64,000 nucleotides of DNA from positions 1,922,001-1,986,000 of the forward strand of contig NZ_CP095074.1 in the NCBI RefSeq assembly GCF_022919835.1, written 5' to 3'. Below are positions 16,697-26,745 of this stretch, piece after piece (position 1 is the stretch's first letter; each line of letters starts with the position of its first letter). The position numbers and the translations under genes were made by a program. The DNA is from Halobacillus shinanisalinarum (GTDB lineage: Bacteria; Bacillota; Bacilli; Bacillales; Halobacillaceae). The notes under the pieces are model-generated. The model ran no database searches, was not told where the DNA came from, and saw nothing but the letters and a program-made list of their open reading frames with translations.

Positions 16697-17962
16697 CTAT
16701 TGTTTTATATTATTGTTTAAATTGTTCGAAGCTACACCTAAAGGTTGATTCGCCAATTTATTTAGTACATGAAAGAGTGTTACTATTCCGCACTCTATAT
16801 CTTCCCATTCCGTATTTTCCTCTTCGCAATGGCTTTTACCGTTTATGCTCGGAACAAACAACATTCCTGCATTAGTTATATGCTGCATGTACATCGCGTC
16901 ATGTCCCGCCCCGCTAATCAAATGTTTATAAGGATGACTTAATGAACGACAAGTACCCTCCATTAATGTACAAATTTCATTTGAGAAGTGTACAGGCTGA
17001 TGGGTACGAATTTCCTTAACCGTGGATGACAGCGAACTTTCTTCCACTTCCGTTTTAATCAATTGTTTTATCTCTTCCATTCCTTTGTATAATTCTTCTC
17101 TATTTGGATGGCGAAAATCAATCGTAAACTTAGTTTCACCTGGTACTGCATTAATGATTCCTGGTGATGTTGTAATATTCCCCACAGTGGCAACTGTTTG
17201 TTCATCCCTATTTTCAGCCCATAAACTTATTTTTTGGATGATGGCGGCTGCTTTTACCAAAGAATCATTTCTCATCGACATTGGCGTAGAACCAGAATGA
17301 TCCGATTGTCCCGCTACCTCCACCTGCATCCATGAAAAACCTGCAATTCCCTCTACAATACCAACACTTTTTTGCTCTATTTCCAACATTGGTCCTTGTT
17401 CAATATGAAGCTCTATAAATGCGCTAACCTCCCGTGGTCGATTAGATTCCTCCCCCTTAAAGTCAATTGCTTCTAACTCATCTTTAAACAAAAAGCCTTT
17501 ATTATCTTCACGGGTGTACACATAGTCTTTGGTAAATTGACCTGTGACAGCTCCACTCCCTAGCATTTGAGGCGTAAATCTAGCCCCTTCTTCATTTGTA
17601 AATGAAACTAACTCGATCGATCGAAGTGGTTTTACTCCTTGTTCTATTAATGACTCTACAGCTTCTAGCGCCCCTAATACACCTAGTACTCCATCAAAAT
17701 TACCACCTTTAGGAACAGTATCCAGGTGAGATCCAGCCATTACAACTGGCAAACCTCTTTCCAACCCATGGAGTTTACCATAAATATTACCGAAGTCATC
17801 TACTCTAGTATCTAGACCTACTTCCTCCATCCATTTAACAAAAAGCTTTCGTGCTCTTTTATCTTCCTCTGAAAGAGCTAACCTTGTCACTCCTCCATTT
17901 GGTGTGGCTCCTATTTTCGCCATCTCGGTCATTCTTGCCCTTAATCGATCAATATTTATCAT
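16697..17962 (-). CDS. M20-family Zn hydrolase (N-carbamoyl-amino acid / allantoate amidohydrolase type)
   Basis: A 421-residue enzyme with the HyuC/AllC pattern: metal ligands in GSHLDTVPKGGNFDG, FTNEEGARF and ELHIEQGP; the dimer-domain motif GQSDHSGSTPMSMRND; and the final ligand region SGAGHDAMYM. Family members split the carbamoyl group from N-carbamoyl-L-amino acids (hydantoin pathway) or from allantoate and ureidoglycolate. No allantoinase or hydantoinase is seen nearby except the YtcJ-like protein, so the substrate is open. It is transcribed away from the SSS symporter and towards the APC permease. Confidence 0.87.
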   Translation of the reverse strand: MINIDRLRARMTEMAKIGATPNGGVTRLALSEEDKRARKLFVKWMEEVGLDTRVDDFGNIYGKLHGLERGLPVVMAGSHLDTVPKGGNFDGVLGVLGALEAVESLIEQGVKPLRSIELVSFTNEEGARFTPQMLGSGAVTGQFTKDYVYTREDNKGFLFKDELEAIDFKGEESNRPREVSAFIELHIEQGPMLEIEQKSVGIVEGIAGFSWMQVEVAGQSDHSGSTPMSMRNDSLVKAAAIIQKISLWAENRDEQTVATVGNITTSPGIINAVPGETKFTIDFRHPNREELYKGMEEIKQLIKTEVEESSLSSTVKEIRTHQPVHFSNEICTLMEGTCRSLSHPYKHLISGAGHDAMYMQHITNAGMLFVPSINGKSHCEEENTEWEDIECGIVTLFHVLNKLANQPLGVASNNLNNNIKQ

Positions 17963-18313
17963 TAGACATCACCCTTTAACTAAAATAGTTACCTTCAGAA
18001 AATTCTGATTTCCATATAATTAAAATAGTAGAAGATAAACATCCCATTTACAATGTGTTTTAGTTAGCATGGTTTATTAAAGGTGTATAAACCCACACAA
18101 AACACTGTCACCCCGCTGAACTAACCCTTTTATATGAGTTTTTGATAATGACTATTACAATTTTCTATGCCACTTTTATTCAGAAAACATTCATTATTCA
18201 GTTAATTAATGTTTAAATTAAATAAAGTAATGTCCATGCCATCTTTGGATGAACATCTTAGGTGTGATTGTTTCAATCGTTATAAATTTAAGCCTTTAAT
18301 AGGAGGAAAATGG
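17963..18313. other. Divergent promoter region
   Basis: About 350 bp between the M20 hydrolase and the SSS symporter. The open frame of the symporter extends back to 18209, but without a ribosome-binding site. I see AT-rich promoter-like sequence but no clear operator. Confidence 0.4.
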
Positions 18314-19777
18314 ATGTCGTGGTATTTAGGTTATATGATTGGATATTTTGCTTTCATGTTTGCCGTTGGTTTTTATTACTTCACTAAGGTAAAAACCTCA
18401 GACTCTTATTTAATTGCGGGTTGGAATATGGGCTTCTTGAACATAGTAGGTACAATTATCAGTACGAATTGTGGGGCTGCTGTTTTTATTGGCTGGATCG
18501 GAATGGGATTTACTGTAGGAATGTCAGGTTTTTTCAAGTTTGCTTTACCAGCTTACCTAACGAGTATGCTTTTGATTGCTTTCTTCAGCAAACCCCTAAG
18601 GAGACAGAAACTTTACACAATAGCTGATTTATTCGGTGAACGTTTCGGAGCCAAAACAGGGATCATCCCTTCCATCTTCTCTGCATTTATTTACTCTGTA
18701 CCAACTACAGCACTTCAAATTGTCGGAATGAGCACTGTATTTAATATGGTGTTCGGTATAGAGCCAAAAATAGGTATAGCTTTATCTTTTGCTTTAATAC
18801 TAGGGTTCACTATACTCGGAGGACTTGTAGCCACAATCGTAACAGATGCCATCCAAAGTGTTATTTTATTGATCGGGATTATTTTATTGGCATTTGCAGC
18901 CTTAAGATTTGGTGGAGGCCTATCTAATGTCATCGCCAATACTCCTGTAGAGTATTTAACGCCAACTGGAGCTGAAGGCTTAGGTAATGTTTTACTATTC
19001 GCTTTATCTGTTGCTCCTTTCTATTTAATCTGGCAATCTACCTGGCAGCGGATTTTTGCCTCGAGAACAGAAAAAGTGGCAATAAGAGCGGGACTAACAG
19101 GTTTTGTCATTGCCTTATTTATATCTGTCTTGCCTTATAGTATCGGACTCATAGCAAGACAATTTGTACCTTCAGATATCCAACCTGATTTAATTTTCTC
19201 CTATGTAACGGTGGAACTGCTTTCTCCGGCGATAGGCGGTATTGTCATCACTGGGTTGCTATCCGCTTTAATGACTGGGGCCGACTCCTTCATTCTCCAA
19301 GGCAGTTCAAATATCACACAGGATTTATACCACCGCCTTCTTAAACCCGAAGCCTCAGAGAAAGAAATGATGTTTGTTTCCAGATTAAGTGTGGTCATCA
19401 TTGCCCTGCTTTCGGTAATTATAGCCTATTTTATGACTGATATTATTAGTATGTATCAATGGGCATTACGATTATCTGCCACCACCCTAGTATTCCCTTT
19501 TTTAGCAATCATGTTGTGGAAGAAAACTACGAACAAAGGCGTTATTTCAAGTATGTTAGCAGCCTTTATGACCACTCTAATTTGGCCATTGTTTCCAATG
19601 GATACTGACCAAGTCATACCAGGTTTTATCGTCTCTATTGTCACTTTAATCGTTGTAAGTTTATTAACGAATCACTCACCTGGTGAAACCGTAAAAGCCG
19701 TTTTCTGGGAAGACCTCCCATCTGCTCGTAGAGGAATGGACGAGCCTGATGATTCTAAAAAATCACAAATTTACTAG
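18314..19777 (+). CDS. Sodium:solute symporter (SSS family)
   Basis: A 487-residue membrane protein with about 13 helices. Visible SSS features include SDSYLIAGWNMG after helix 1, the Na-site region GADSFILQGSSNITQDLY in helix 8, and the R/K-rich segment WQRIFASRTEKVAIRAG. AGGAGG (18301-18306) precedes ATG 18314; the ORF extension back to 18209 lacks a ribosome-binding site. The next gene, a YtcJ-like amidohydrolase, starts 14 bp later, so the two form an operon and the symporter probably imports its substrate. Sugars, amino acids, pantothenate or ureides are known cargo of this family; which one applies here cannot be told. Confidence 0.87.
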   Translation: MSWYLGYMIGYFAFMFAVGFYYFTKVKTSDSYLIAGWNMGFLNIVGTIISTNCGAAVFIGWIGMGFTVGMSGFFKFALPAYLTSMLLIAFFSKPLRRQKLYTIADLFGERFGAKTGIIPSIFSAFIYSVPTTALQIVGMSTVFNMVFGIEPKIGIALSFALILGFTILGGLVATIVTDAIQSVILLIGIILLAFAALRFGGGLSNVIANTPVEYLTPTGAEGLGNVLLFALSVAPFYLIWQSTWQRIFASRTEKVAIRAGLTGFVIALFISVLPYSIGLIARQFVPSDIQPDLIFSYVTVELLSPAIGGIVITGLLSALMTGADSFILQGSSNITQDLYHRLLKPEASEKEMMFVSRLSVVIIALLSVIIAYFMTDIISMYQWALRLSATTLVFPFLAIMLWKKTTNKGVISSMLAAFMTTLIWPLFPMDTDQVIPGFIVSIVTLIVVSLLTNHSPGETVKAVFWEDLPSARRGMDEPDDSKKSQIY

Positions 19778-19791
19778 AGAGGGGTAACAGA

Positions 19792-21453
19792 ATGAAAATT
19801 GATATGATCATAACAAACGCAAATATCATTACGCTAGATCAAAGGAATACAGCAGCAAAATCATTGTTAGTGTCAAATGGAAGGATTGTAGAAATATGCA
19901 CTGAATCAACCCCTGATATGAGTGCGTATACAACCACATCGAACACTTATACATTAGACTTAAAAGGGGCCACAGTTTTACCAGGGTTTATCGATACCCA
20001 CAGTCACCTATTAATGTATGGCCAAATGTTAAACGATATAGATTGTCGCTCGCCCCACACGAATGATATTCGCCAAATTGTAACTAAAATTCATGAAAAA
20101 GCACAACTATCTAAGCCAGGGGAATGGATCATGGGATGGGGGTACGATGATACATTACTCAACGAAAAAAGGCATCCAACAAGGTTCGATCTAGATCAGG
20201 TTTCTCAAAACAATCCAGTATTTATTAGGCATATCTCAGGCCATTTTGCTACAGTAAATTCCAAAACATTAGAATTGGCTGGCATCTCAGATGATACGCT
20301 CAATCCAGACGGTGGTTTTTTTGGGCGAGATGACTCTGGAAGATTAAATGGAGTGATTCATGAGATTCCTGCATTGGAAAAAGTATTCCCTGTCCTGCCC
20401 GTATCTAATGAAGAGGAAAATATAGAAAACATAGGAAAAGCTGCACAAACCTATCTATCTCAAGGAATCACTACTTGTACCGATGCAGGGGTGGGACTAG
20501 ACAAAGGGATAAGCGAACTTGATGCTCATTTGGCAGCAGTGAATTCTGGAAAAAACCCGATGTCAATGAGATTAATGATATTGCATCATTTACTAGGAGA
20601 AGATGGTCGTTTTGCTGGTTATAACGCCAAAGAAATTCAAAACGAGCTAAATAATAAAACGAATAACAAAGTTAAACTTGATAGTGCGAAATTATTTCAA
20701 GATGGTTCCATTCAGGGTTATACAGCTGCACTTAGGGACCCTTATTATAGTGACAAGTCGGTTAAAGGTACCCTGCTTCATGGTCAAAAGGCATTCAATG
20801 AGGAAATATTAGATTTGCATAGAAGAGGCTTTCGTATTGCCATCCACGGTAATGGTGATAAGGCTATTGAATCAAATATTAGTGCGCTTCAAGAGGCCCT
20901 CCAAAAGGCTCCTAGGGAAGATCACCGCCATCGAATCGAGCATGTCCAAACGGCCTCTTATCATGACTTAAATTTAATGAAAAAGCTCGGTATTGCCGCT
21001 TCATTCTTTATTAATCATGTTTATTATTGGGGTGAACGACACAGAGATATCTTTCTAGGTCCGCAAAAGGCAGCGAGATTAAACCCCTTAGCTGAGGCAG
21101 TAGATCTAGATCTATTATTTACACTTCATTCGGACTGTCCAATCACACCTATTTCGCCATTATTCTCTGTCTGGGCTGCAGTCAACCGGCTAACTAGTAA
21201 AGGAAATGTTTTAGGAGAAGGGCAAAAAATAGACGCTTTAACGGCTTTAAAATCTATGACAAGCTATGGAGCAGCATTAAATTTTGAAGAAGACGATAAA
21301 GGAACGATAGAGGTTGGAAAGAAAGCAGATTTTGTTGTATTAGAAGATAGTCCAGTAACCTGCCCTCCAGAAGAAATAAAAGATATCCCTATTTTAAGTA
21401 CGATTATTGATGGAAGAATTGTTTGGACAAATAAGATAAAAAGCATTGTATAA
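19792..21453 (+). CDS. YtcJ-like metal-dependent amidohydrolase
   Basis: A 553-residue enzyme of the amidohydrolase superfamily. The metal site is visible in DTHSHLLMYG, IAIHGNGDKAIE, HRIEHVQTA and LHSDCPITPISPL, as in the YtcJ/N-substituted formamide deformylase group. A C-terminal beta segment (KKADFVVLEDSP) closes the urease-type fold. No signal peptide is seen, so it is cytosolic. It is the second gene of an operon with the SSS symporter, with GAGAGGGG as ribosome-binding site. The reaction is hydrolysis of a C-N bond in an unknown amide or cyclic amide. With the M20 enzyme it could make a two-step pathway, by inference only. Confidence 0.86.
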   Translation: MKIDMIITNANIITLDQRNTAAKSLLVSNGRIVEICTESTPDMSAYTTTSNTYTLDLKGATVLPGFIDTHSHLLMYGQMLNDIDCRSPHTNDIRQIVTKIHEKAQLSKPGEWIMGWGYDDTLLNEKRHPTRFDLDQVSQNNPVFIRHISGHFATVNSKTLELAGISDDTLNPDGGFFGRDDSGRLNGVIHEIPALEKVFPVLPVSNEEENIENIGKAAQTYLSQGITTCTDAGVGLDKGISELDAHLAAVNSGKNPMSMRLMILHHLLGEDGRFAGYNAKEIQNELNNKTNNKVKLDSAKLFQDGSIQGYTAALRDPYYSDKSVKGTLLHGQKAFNEEILDLHRRGFRIAIHGNGDKAIESNISALQEALQKAPREDHRHRIEHVQTASYHDLNLMKKLGIAASFFINHVYYWGERHRDIFLGPQKAARLNPLAEAVDLDLLFTLHSDCPITPISPLFSVWAAVNRLTSKGNVLGEGQKIDALTALKSMTSYGAALNFEEDDKGTIEVGKKADFVVLEDSPVTCPPEEIKDIPILSTIIDGRIVWTNKIKSIV

Positions 21454-21518
21454 CCCATGTATATTATAATATTCCCTAAACTAGTACACTAAGGAAATAG
21501 GCTTTTATTTATGTGGTG

Positions 21519-21560
21519 GGCTGATCTCTGTATCAATACAGGGATCAGCCTGTTTAATGT
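21519..21560 (+). terminator. Terminator of the SSS-amidohydrolase operon
   Basis: GGCTGATCTCTGTAT (21519-21533) pairs with ATACAGGGATCAGCC (21536-21550), followed by TGTTTAAT. Confidence 0.72.
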
Positions 21561-21630
21561 CATTATGATTGTAACAAAGAAAGAGAGCTTTAGATACGTA
21601 TTTTCTTAACGCTCCCCCTTTAATACATAG

Positions 21631-21690
21631 TAAAAAGAGGCTGTTACAGAAGGCCGCAGAATTGCGGACCTTCTACAAGACAGCCTCTTA
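21631..21690 (-). terminator. Terminator of xsc
   Basis: A long hairpin with AAGAGGCTGT and ACAGCCTCTT ends and an inner stem GAAGGCCGCA/TGCGGACCTTC. On the minus strand it is followed by TTTTTAC. Confidence 0.8.
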
Positions 21691-21698
21691 ACTAATCG

Positions 21699-23477
21699 TT
21701 ATTTTTTACCCCAGCTTTCAAAATCTAAATGTTTATATTTAGGCAAGTGACGTGTTGGCATTTTCAGTGCATCTTTTCTGAATGGTGGTGCTAGTTGCGT
21801 TCCGTCTACTTGGATGTCTATAACAGTTGGCTTTTTGGATTTAATCGCCTCAGCTATCACAGGCCCGACATCTTCTGGCCTATCTACTCTGTACCCTTGC
21901 GCTCCCATTGATCTAGCTACTTCGGCAAAATCAGGGGAATCAATATCTGCACCGACAAAGCGATTATCGTAGTAATCTACTTGGTTCTTCTTCTCGGCAC
22001 ACCATGCGTTGTTATTGAACACACATGCAACGACCGGAATATTCTGTTCTACTGCTGTACTAACTTCGTGGAGACTCATGCCCCACGCACCATCACCGAC
22101 AATGGCCACCGCGGGACTGCTCGGATCTCCTAATTGCGCTCCTAATGCCGCTGGATAAGCAAATCCTGTATTGCCAAATGTAAGTGCCGCAATATGTTTT
22201 CTCCCTTGGTTAAATTTCAAATAAGCATTTGCTGTAGAGGAAACATTTCCAATATCAGTTGAGATCATCGTTCCTTCTGGTACTGCTCTCATCAACTCCA
22301 ACAGGGCGCGTCGAGGGTTGATAGGATTTCCGTCTTCCATTGCCAGGGATACAAGTTCTTCTTCCCATTTTTCTCTTTCATGCGTGACTTCTTGTAAACG
22401 ATTTTGGTTTTGTACCGGATCAGGGGCTTCCTCCTGCAATCGATTTAGGAGCTCATCACATGCTGATTTGGCATCTGCAATTAAACCAACCTCAATCGGA
22501 TGTGTACGTGCAATATTTCGAGGGTTAATATCAACCTGAATAATCTTGGCGTCTTTAGGAAAATAATCAATGTCGTAACAAGGTAAGGTTCCAAACACCG
22601 ATAACCTTGTGCCGATGGCGAGCACGACGTCTGCTTTTTTCAACGTATTCATGGCAGCTTTTGAACCCATATATCCAATGGGCCCAACAGCTAATGGATG
22701 GTTATCCGGAAACGCATCATTATGCATGTAGGAAACCGCTACTGGGGCTGTTAGATGTTCCGCAATTTCTTTGACTGTATCAATCCCGTCAGAATCTACG
22801 GTTCCTCGACCTGAGATAATCACAGGATACTCCGCGTTTTTAAGCAGCTCAACGGCATTATCTAGTTGAGCAGGATCACCGCTTCCACGAGAATCCACAC
22901 GATATTGATAAGGTTCCAAAATTTGATCTTCTAATTCACCGTAAAAATAATCACGGGGGATATCGAATAGTACTGGCCCTCGTTCGGCATATGCAATTCT
23001 AAATGCTGTACGCAGGCAATCAGCTACGCGGCTGACGTGGGTTACCTGAACCGTTTCCTTCGTAATGTCCTCAAACACAGAGACCTGATTGCATTCTTGG
23101 AAACCATCCCATCCAACTGTCGGCGTACCTGCAGATGGTGAAATTACGACCATAGGGGTGTGTGCCTGATTCGCTGCTGCCACAGAAGTTACCATATTTG
23201 TAATCCCCGGTCCATTCTGACCAACTACTACACCTGCTACTCCTGTTACACGAGTATAGGCATCAGCCATATGTGCGGTTGTTTGTTCATGACGTACCGG
23301 CAGGAACCGAATATCGGCAGTAGGTAATAGATCAAGCATATCCATGAACGCTGATCCTAAAATTCCGTAAACCTCTTTTACTCCTTCAGCCACTAGTGTT
23401 TCTACAATAGCTTCACTTGGCGTCATCTTAACCTTTTTCCCTCTTATTTGTTTTACTTCGGATTCTACTTTTGCCAT
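21699..23477 (-). CDS. xsc: Sulfoacetaldehyde acetyltransferase
   Basis: A 592-residue thiamine-diphosphate enzyme. N-terminal TPP-type domain with the catalytic Glu in [13 protein letters not shown], the Xsc-like segments [15 protein letters not shown] and QNGPGITN, a central domain, and a C-terminal TPP/Mg motif GDGAWGMS...NNNAW. Xsc converts sulfoacetaldehyde and phosphate into acetyl phosphate and sulfite, the carbon-sulfur bond-breaking step of taurine use. The assignment rests on sequence pattern and on the tpa gene upstream. AGGAGG precedes ATG 23477; an N-terminal extension of about 15 residues before the conserved region is slightly longer than usual. No pta lies in the window, so acetyl phosphate must be used by a gene elsewhere. 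Confidence 0.92.
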   Translation of the reverse strand: MAKVESEVKQIRGKKVKMTPSEAIVETLVAEGVKEVYGILGSAFMDMLDLLPTADIRFLPVRHEQTTAHMADAYTRVTGVAGVVVGQNGPGITNMVTSVAAANQAHTPMVVISPSAGTPTVGWDGFQECNQVSVFEDITKETVQVTHVSRVADCLRTAFRIAYAERGPVLFDIPRDYFYGELEDQILEPYQYRVDSRGSGDPAQLDNAVELLKNAEYPVIISGRGTVDSDGIDTVKEIAEHLTAPVAVSYMHNDAFPDNHPLAVGPIGYMGSKAAMNTLKKADVVLAIGTRLSVFGTLPCYDIDYFPKDAKIIQVDINPRNIARTHPIEVGLIADAKSACDELLNRLQEEAPDPVQNQNRLQEVTHEREKWEEELVSLAMEDGNPINPRRALLELMRAVPEGTMISTDIGNVSSTANAYLKFNQGRKHIAALTFGNTGFAYPAALGAQLGDPSSPAVAIVGDGAWGMSLHEVSTAVEQNIPVVACVFNNNAWCAEKKNQVDYYDNRFVGADIDSPDFAEVARSMGAQGYRVDRPEDVGPVIAEAIKSKKPTVIDIQVDGTQLAPPFRKDALKMPTRHLPKYKHLDFESWGKK

Positions 23478-23519
23478 ATAAAATTCCTCCTAAATTATTA
23501 TTTATATTCATTCCCCTAT

Positions 23520-24440
23520 CTAGCATACTGGGGATTGAAATGATAGCTTTTTATCTAAGTGTTTAATAGAATGAAGAAATACTTCAGCTGTAGACTTCAA
23601 CACTACATCACGATGAAAGACGATATAGAAATTCCTTAAAAAGGATACATCTTGAATAGGGTACGTTTTCAAAAGCCCTAATTGTAATTCTTTTTTTATT
23701 GCACTTTTGGATAAAATGGAAAGCCCCAGTCCGGATTCTACCGCCGATTTTACTGCTTCCGTGCTTCCTAATTCGAACTCAACATTTAGGCTTGACGGAT
23801 TTAAGCCGCTGTTAATTAGGTGCTGGTTCATGACTGTTCGTGTACCTGACCCACTTTCCCGCAATACCAATGGGAGTTCCTTTAATTCTTCCAGCAAAAC
23901 AGCCGTTTTCTCCTCTTCAAAATAGTGAGGGGTTGCAACTAAAGTGAGCTCATCTTCTAGGAAAGGTTCTAGGAATAGTTCCGGATCTTCAATTGGCGCT
24001 TCAATTAACCCAAGGTCCAAGACATGGTCTTTAATCTTCCCCATAATCTGAGTCGTATTTGTGATGTCTACACTCATCCGGACCAAAGGATATTCTTTTC
24101 TAAACTCCCCTAAAATTTGCGGAAGAATATTCTCGCCAATGGTTAGGCTGCAAGCAATTTCCAGGTCGCCATAAACCTGGTCAGACATGCTCATAATTTC
24201 CTTTTCAGCCGTTTCACTTACCTTAATTATTTCCTTGGCATAACGGTAAAGAACATTCGCAGACTGTGTTAGTTGAACCTGTTTGGTAGTCCGTTCAAAC
24301 AAAGTCGTATTCAGGTCTTTTTCTAGTGATTTTATCTGGGATGTGATCGTTGGCTGGGATAGATAGAGTAATTTAGCTGCTTCAGAAAAGCTTTTCTTAT
24401 CAGCTACTGTGATGAATGTTTGTAGCTTCTCATAGTTCAT
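23520..24440 (-). CDS. LysR-family regulator, CysL-like
   Basis: A 306-residue LysR protein. The N-terminal winged helix includes SFSEAAKLLYLSQPTITSQI and the linker helix follows; residues 90-290 form the effector-binding domain. The text of the helix-turn-helix and the core (TIGENILPQILGEF) resembles B. subtilis CysL, the activator of sulfite reductase genes. It lies between tpa and xsc on the same strand, 42 bp from xsc, so it is probably part of the operon. Sensing of a sulfonate, sulfite or acetyl phosphate intermediate is a reasonable guess but cannot be read from the sequence. Confidence 0.87.
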   Translation of the reverse strand: MNYEKLQTFITVADKKSFSEAAKLLYLSQPTITSQIKSLEKDLNTTLFERTTKQVQLTQSANVLYRYAKEIIKVSETAEKEIMSMSDQVYGDLEIACSLTIGENILPQILGEFRKEYPLVRMSVDITNTTQIMGKIKDHVLDLGLIEAPIEDPELFLEPFLEDELTLVATPHYFEEEKTAVLLEELKELPLVLRESGSGTRTVMNQHLINSGLNPSSLNVEFELGSTEAVKSAVESGLGLSILSKSAIKKELQLGLLKTYPIQDVSFLRNFYIVFHRDVVLKSTAEVFLHSIKHLDKKLSFQSPVC

Positions 24441-24460
24441 ATTCGCTCACCTTTCTATGA

Positions 24461-24480
24461 GAGGATGTTCAAAAAACACC
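24461..24480 (-). repeat. Short end-relic of the MITE-like element
   Basis: GAGGATGTTCAAAAA at 24461-24475 equals the right end of the element (reverse orientation) and is followed by only CAC from the other end. It sits in the 57-bp gap between tpa and the LysR gene. Too short to be sure. Confidence 0.35.
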
Positions 24481-24497
24481 TAGTATAAGCTGCGAAC

Positions 24498-25889
24498 TCA
24501 CTGTCTGCTTGTTTTTTCGGTCCTAATGTAGGCTTTGACATCGTAAAATGCTGACTTTACTGTATTCACTAAAAACTCTAAATCAGCTTCTGTTGAGGAG
24601 AGGGGTGGCGCTATAATTAGTACGTTATTGTAACCAGGTACGGTGTCACCGTTGCGTCCTATAATCAATCCATTTTCTTTACATTTTCCAATAATTGAAC
24701 CAATCAATTGGTCAGAGGCCGGTTTTTTTGTCTTCTTATCCTCGACCATTTCAATGCCATAAAGGAAACCAACGCTCCTGACTTCGCCGACGTTCTCGTG
24801 TTCAATTAGCTCCTTTAATTGTCCTAAAATGGATTCACCTAGTTTATCTACACGATTTACGATCTGTTCTCTTTCAATGATTTCAATATTCTTTAATGCG
24901 ACTGCACATGATGCTGGGTGCCCCCCGTATGTGGAAACGTGTCTAAAATGTGTGTGGTCACCGGCTTCTTTAAACTTTTCATAGATTTCAGATTTTACTG
25001 CAGTTGCTCCTAAAGGTAAGTAGCCACTTGTCAATCCTTTAGCCATCGTAACGATATCTGGTTCAACATCATCTGAGTGCATAAAGCCAAACATTTTTCC
25101 GGTACGTCCAAAACCAGAAACTACTTCATCCATTATTAGGAGCACATCATGTTTTTTACAAATCTCGGAAACTCTTGTTAAATACGCCTTAGATGGTATG
25201 ATGACTCCCCCGCCAGAAATAAATGGCTCCATAATGACACCGGCTACGGATTCTGCCCCTTCCCACGTGATCATTTGATCAATCATTTCTGCTGCGATCA
25301 GATCACTTTTCTCCGTGTCTTCACCAAAAAGGCTACGGTAACTATATGGAGGCGAGGTGTGAAGAAAGCCCGGTACACCTGGGTCATATTTCATACGACG
25401 GTTCGCTTGCGCTGTTGCACTTAATGCCCCTAAGGTCGTTCCATGGTACGCACGGTATCTTGAAATGAATTTGTACTTTCCAGGATTTCCATTTTGACCA
25501 TGGTATTGACGAGCAATCTTAAAGGCAGCCTCGTTGGCTTCAGATCCGCTATTTGAAAAAAAAGTCTTATAGGATCCACCTAAAAGTTGACTAATTTTCG
25601 CCGAAAGATCAATGGCTGGTACATGGCTCAACGTAAGGGGAAAATACGACAATTGCTTCATTTGGTCAGCCGCTGCATCAATTATTTCTTGTCGGCCATG
25701 GCCTAAATTTAAACACCATAAGCCTGATACACCATCTAAATATCTGTTCCCATTCACATCTGTAAACCATGAACCCTCACCAGATTCCGCGACCATCGTT
25801 GGTTGATTTTCAACATAGCGATGCATCGCATGCCATAGATGATCCGTATCCTTTTTCACCAAACTATCCATTTCATCTTTTACCTTCAT
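24498..25889 (-). CDS. tpa: Taurine:pyruvate aminotransferase (class III)
   Basis: A 463-residue PLP enzyme of the omega-aminotransferase class. Motifs include GVSGLWCLNLGHGR, the PLP-phosphate loop FFSNSGSEANEAAFK, LIMDEVVSGFGRTG, and the Schiff-base Lys in MAKGLTSGYLPLGA. Tpa moves the amino group of taurine to pyruvate, giving sulfoacetaldehyde and alanine. Class III enzymes are hard to tell apart, but the partner xsc one gene away makes taurine the natural substrate. AAGGGG lies 9 bases before ATG 25889; the in-frame TTG at 25907 would overlap it. Two TTCGGAC repeats upstream may be the operator for the GntR protein. Confidence 0.88.
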   Translation of the reverse strand: MKVKDEMDSLVKKDTDHLWHAMHRYVENQPTMVAESGEGSWFTDVNGNRYLDGVSGLWCLNLGHGRQEIIDAAADQMKQLSYFPLTLSHVPAIDLSAKISQLLGGSYKTFFSNSGSEANEAAFKIARQYHGQNGNPGKYKFISRYRAYHGTTLGALSATAQANRRMKYDPGVPGFLHTSPPYSYRSLFGEDTEKSDLIAAEMIDQMITWEGAESVAGVIMEPFISGGGVIIPSKAYLTRVSEICKKHDVLLIMDEVVSGFGRTGKMFGFMHSDDVEPDIVTMAKGLTSGYLPLGATAVKSEIYEKFKEAGDHTHFRHVSTYGGHPASCAVALKNIEIIEREQIVNRVDKLGESILGQLKELIEHENVGEVRSVGFLYGIEMVEDKKTKKPASDQLIGSIIGKCKENGLIIGRNGDTVPGYNNVLIIAPPLSSTEADLEFLVNTVKSAFYDVKAYIRTEKTSRQ

Positions 25890-25940
25890 CACATTCATCC
25901 CCTTCAACTAGATGATTAACATACAAACAGAAATTGACCA

Positions 25941-25963
25941 TTCGGACATCCGGTTGTTCGGAC
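25941..25963. promoter_or_regulatory. Direct repeat TTCGGAC, candidate operator before tpa
   Basis: TTCGGAC occurs at 25941-25947 and again at 25957-25963, a 16-bp period, with ATCCGG between. It lies 52-74 bp before the tpa start, where the neighbouring GntR or LysR protein could bind. Confidence 0.4.
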
Positions 25964-26022
25964 CAGTTAAAAGACACTTTTACGTTCAGTGATTTAAAAA
26001 ATTCAGATGGGGCTTCTCTTCC

Positions 26023-26745
26023 TTAATTATTTTTTCTTGATAAATTGATCGAAAACGAATACATGTCTGAACGATAGAACCCTTCTTGATACTCAACGAG
26101 ATCGCCTTCGTTATCATAAATCATGCGGTTGATAATCAGGGAACATGTAGCGGGAGAAACTCCTAAATGATTAGCATCGTTTTCAAGAAATGGTCCACTT
26201 GTGATCATTTGCTCCGCATCTGCAAAATTGATTTCTAATTTCTTCTCAAGTAAATCATAAAGTGTTGCCTTATCTAGGTCATATTTCTCGAGCTTCATTC
26301 CGATCTCAACAGGATAATATTGATTTTCTATGGCGATGGGTACATCGTCTGCATAACGGATCCTTTTAATAAAATATGCCGTATCAAGCCCCGTTAATGA
26401 AATGATTGATTCATCGGGCTTCATAATACCGTGGTCAATCAGTTTTGCTCCCGGTTTCATCCCCATTCCGCGAATCGTTTCCGTCGTACTGCTTAAGTAC
26501 CCTAACCATTCTTGAATGGGCTTAAATGAAACGAACGTTCCCTTGCCCTTCTTTTTTTCTAGAACGCCATCCCGGACTAGCAGATTAATTGCCTCTCTAA
26601 CGGTGCTACGGCTAATCGAGAACTCCTCCATAAATTCCCTTTCACTCGGAATTTTGGTTTTATATTCTCCGTCAAAAATTTTCTTCTCTAAAATCTCCTT
26701 CAGTTGAATATGAAGTGGAACAGGATTTGTATGATCTAAAGACAT
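26023..26745 (-). CDS. GntR-family regulator with UTRA domain (HutC subgroup)
   Basis: A 240-residue regulator. The N-terminal winged helix has PLHIQLKEILEKKI, KIPSEREFMEEFSISRSTVR and a wing ending GKGTFVSF; the C-terminal half is a UTRA ligand domain (FIKRIRYADDVPIAIENQYY, YQEGFYRSDMYSF). GGAGGT lies 7 bases before ATG 26745; a longer frame from 26799 has no such site. It is the first of the gntR-tpa-lysR-xsc run on the minus strand, 133 bp ahead of tpa, and is likely the local regulator of taurine use. UTRA domains bind small ligands; taurine is only an inference. Confidence 0.86.
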   Translation of the reverse strand: MSLDHTNPVPLHIQLKEILEKKIFDGEYKTKIPSEREFMEEFSISRSTVREAINLLVRDGVLEKKKGKGTFVSFKPIQEWLGYLSSTTETIRGMGMKPGAKLIDHGIMKPDESIISLTGLDTAYFIKRIRYADDVPIAIENQYYPVEIGMKLEKYDLDKATLYDLLEKKLEINFADAEQMITSGPFLENDANHLGVSPATCSLIINRMIYDNEGDLVEYQEGFYRSDMYSFSINLSRKNN

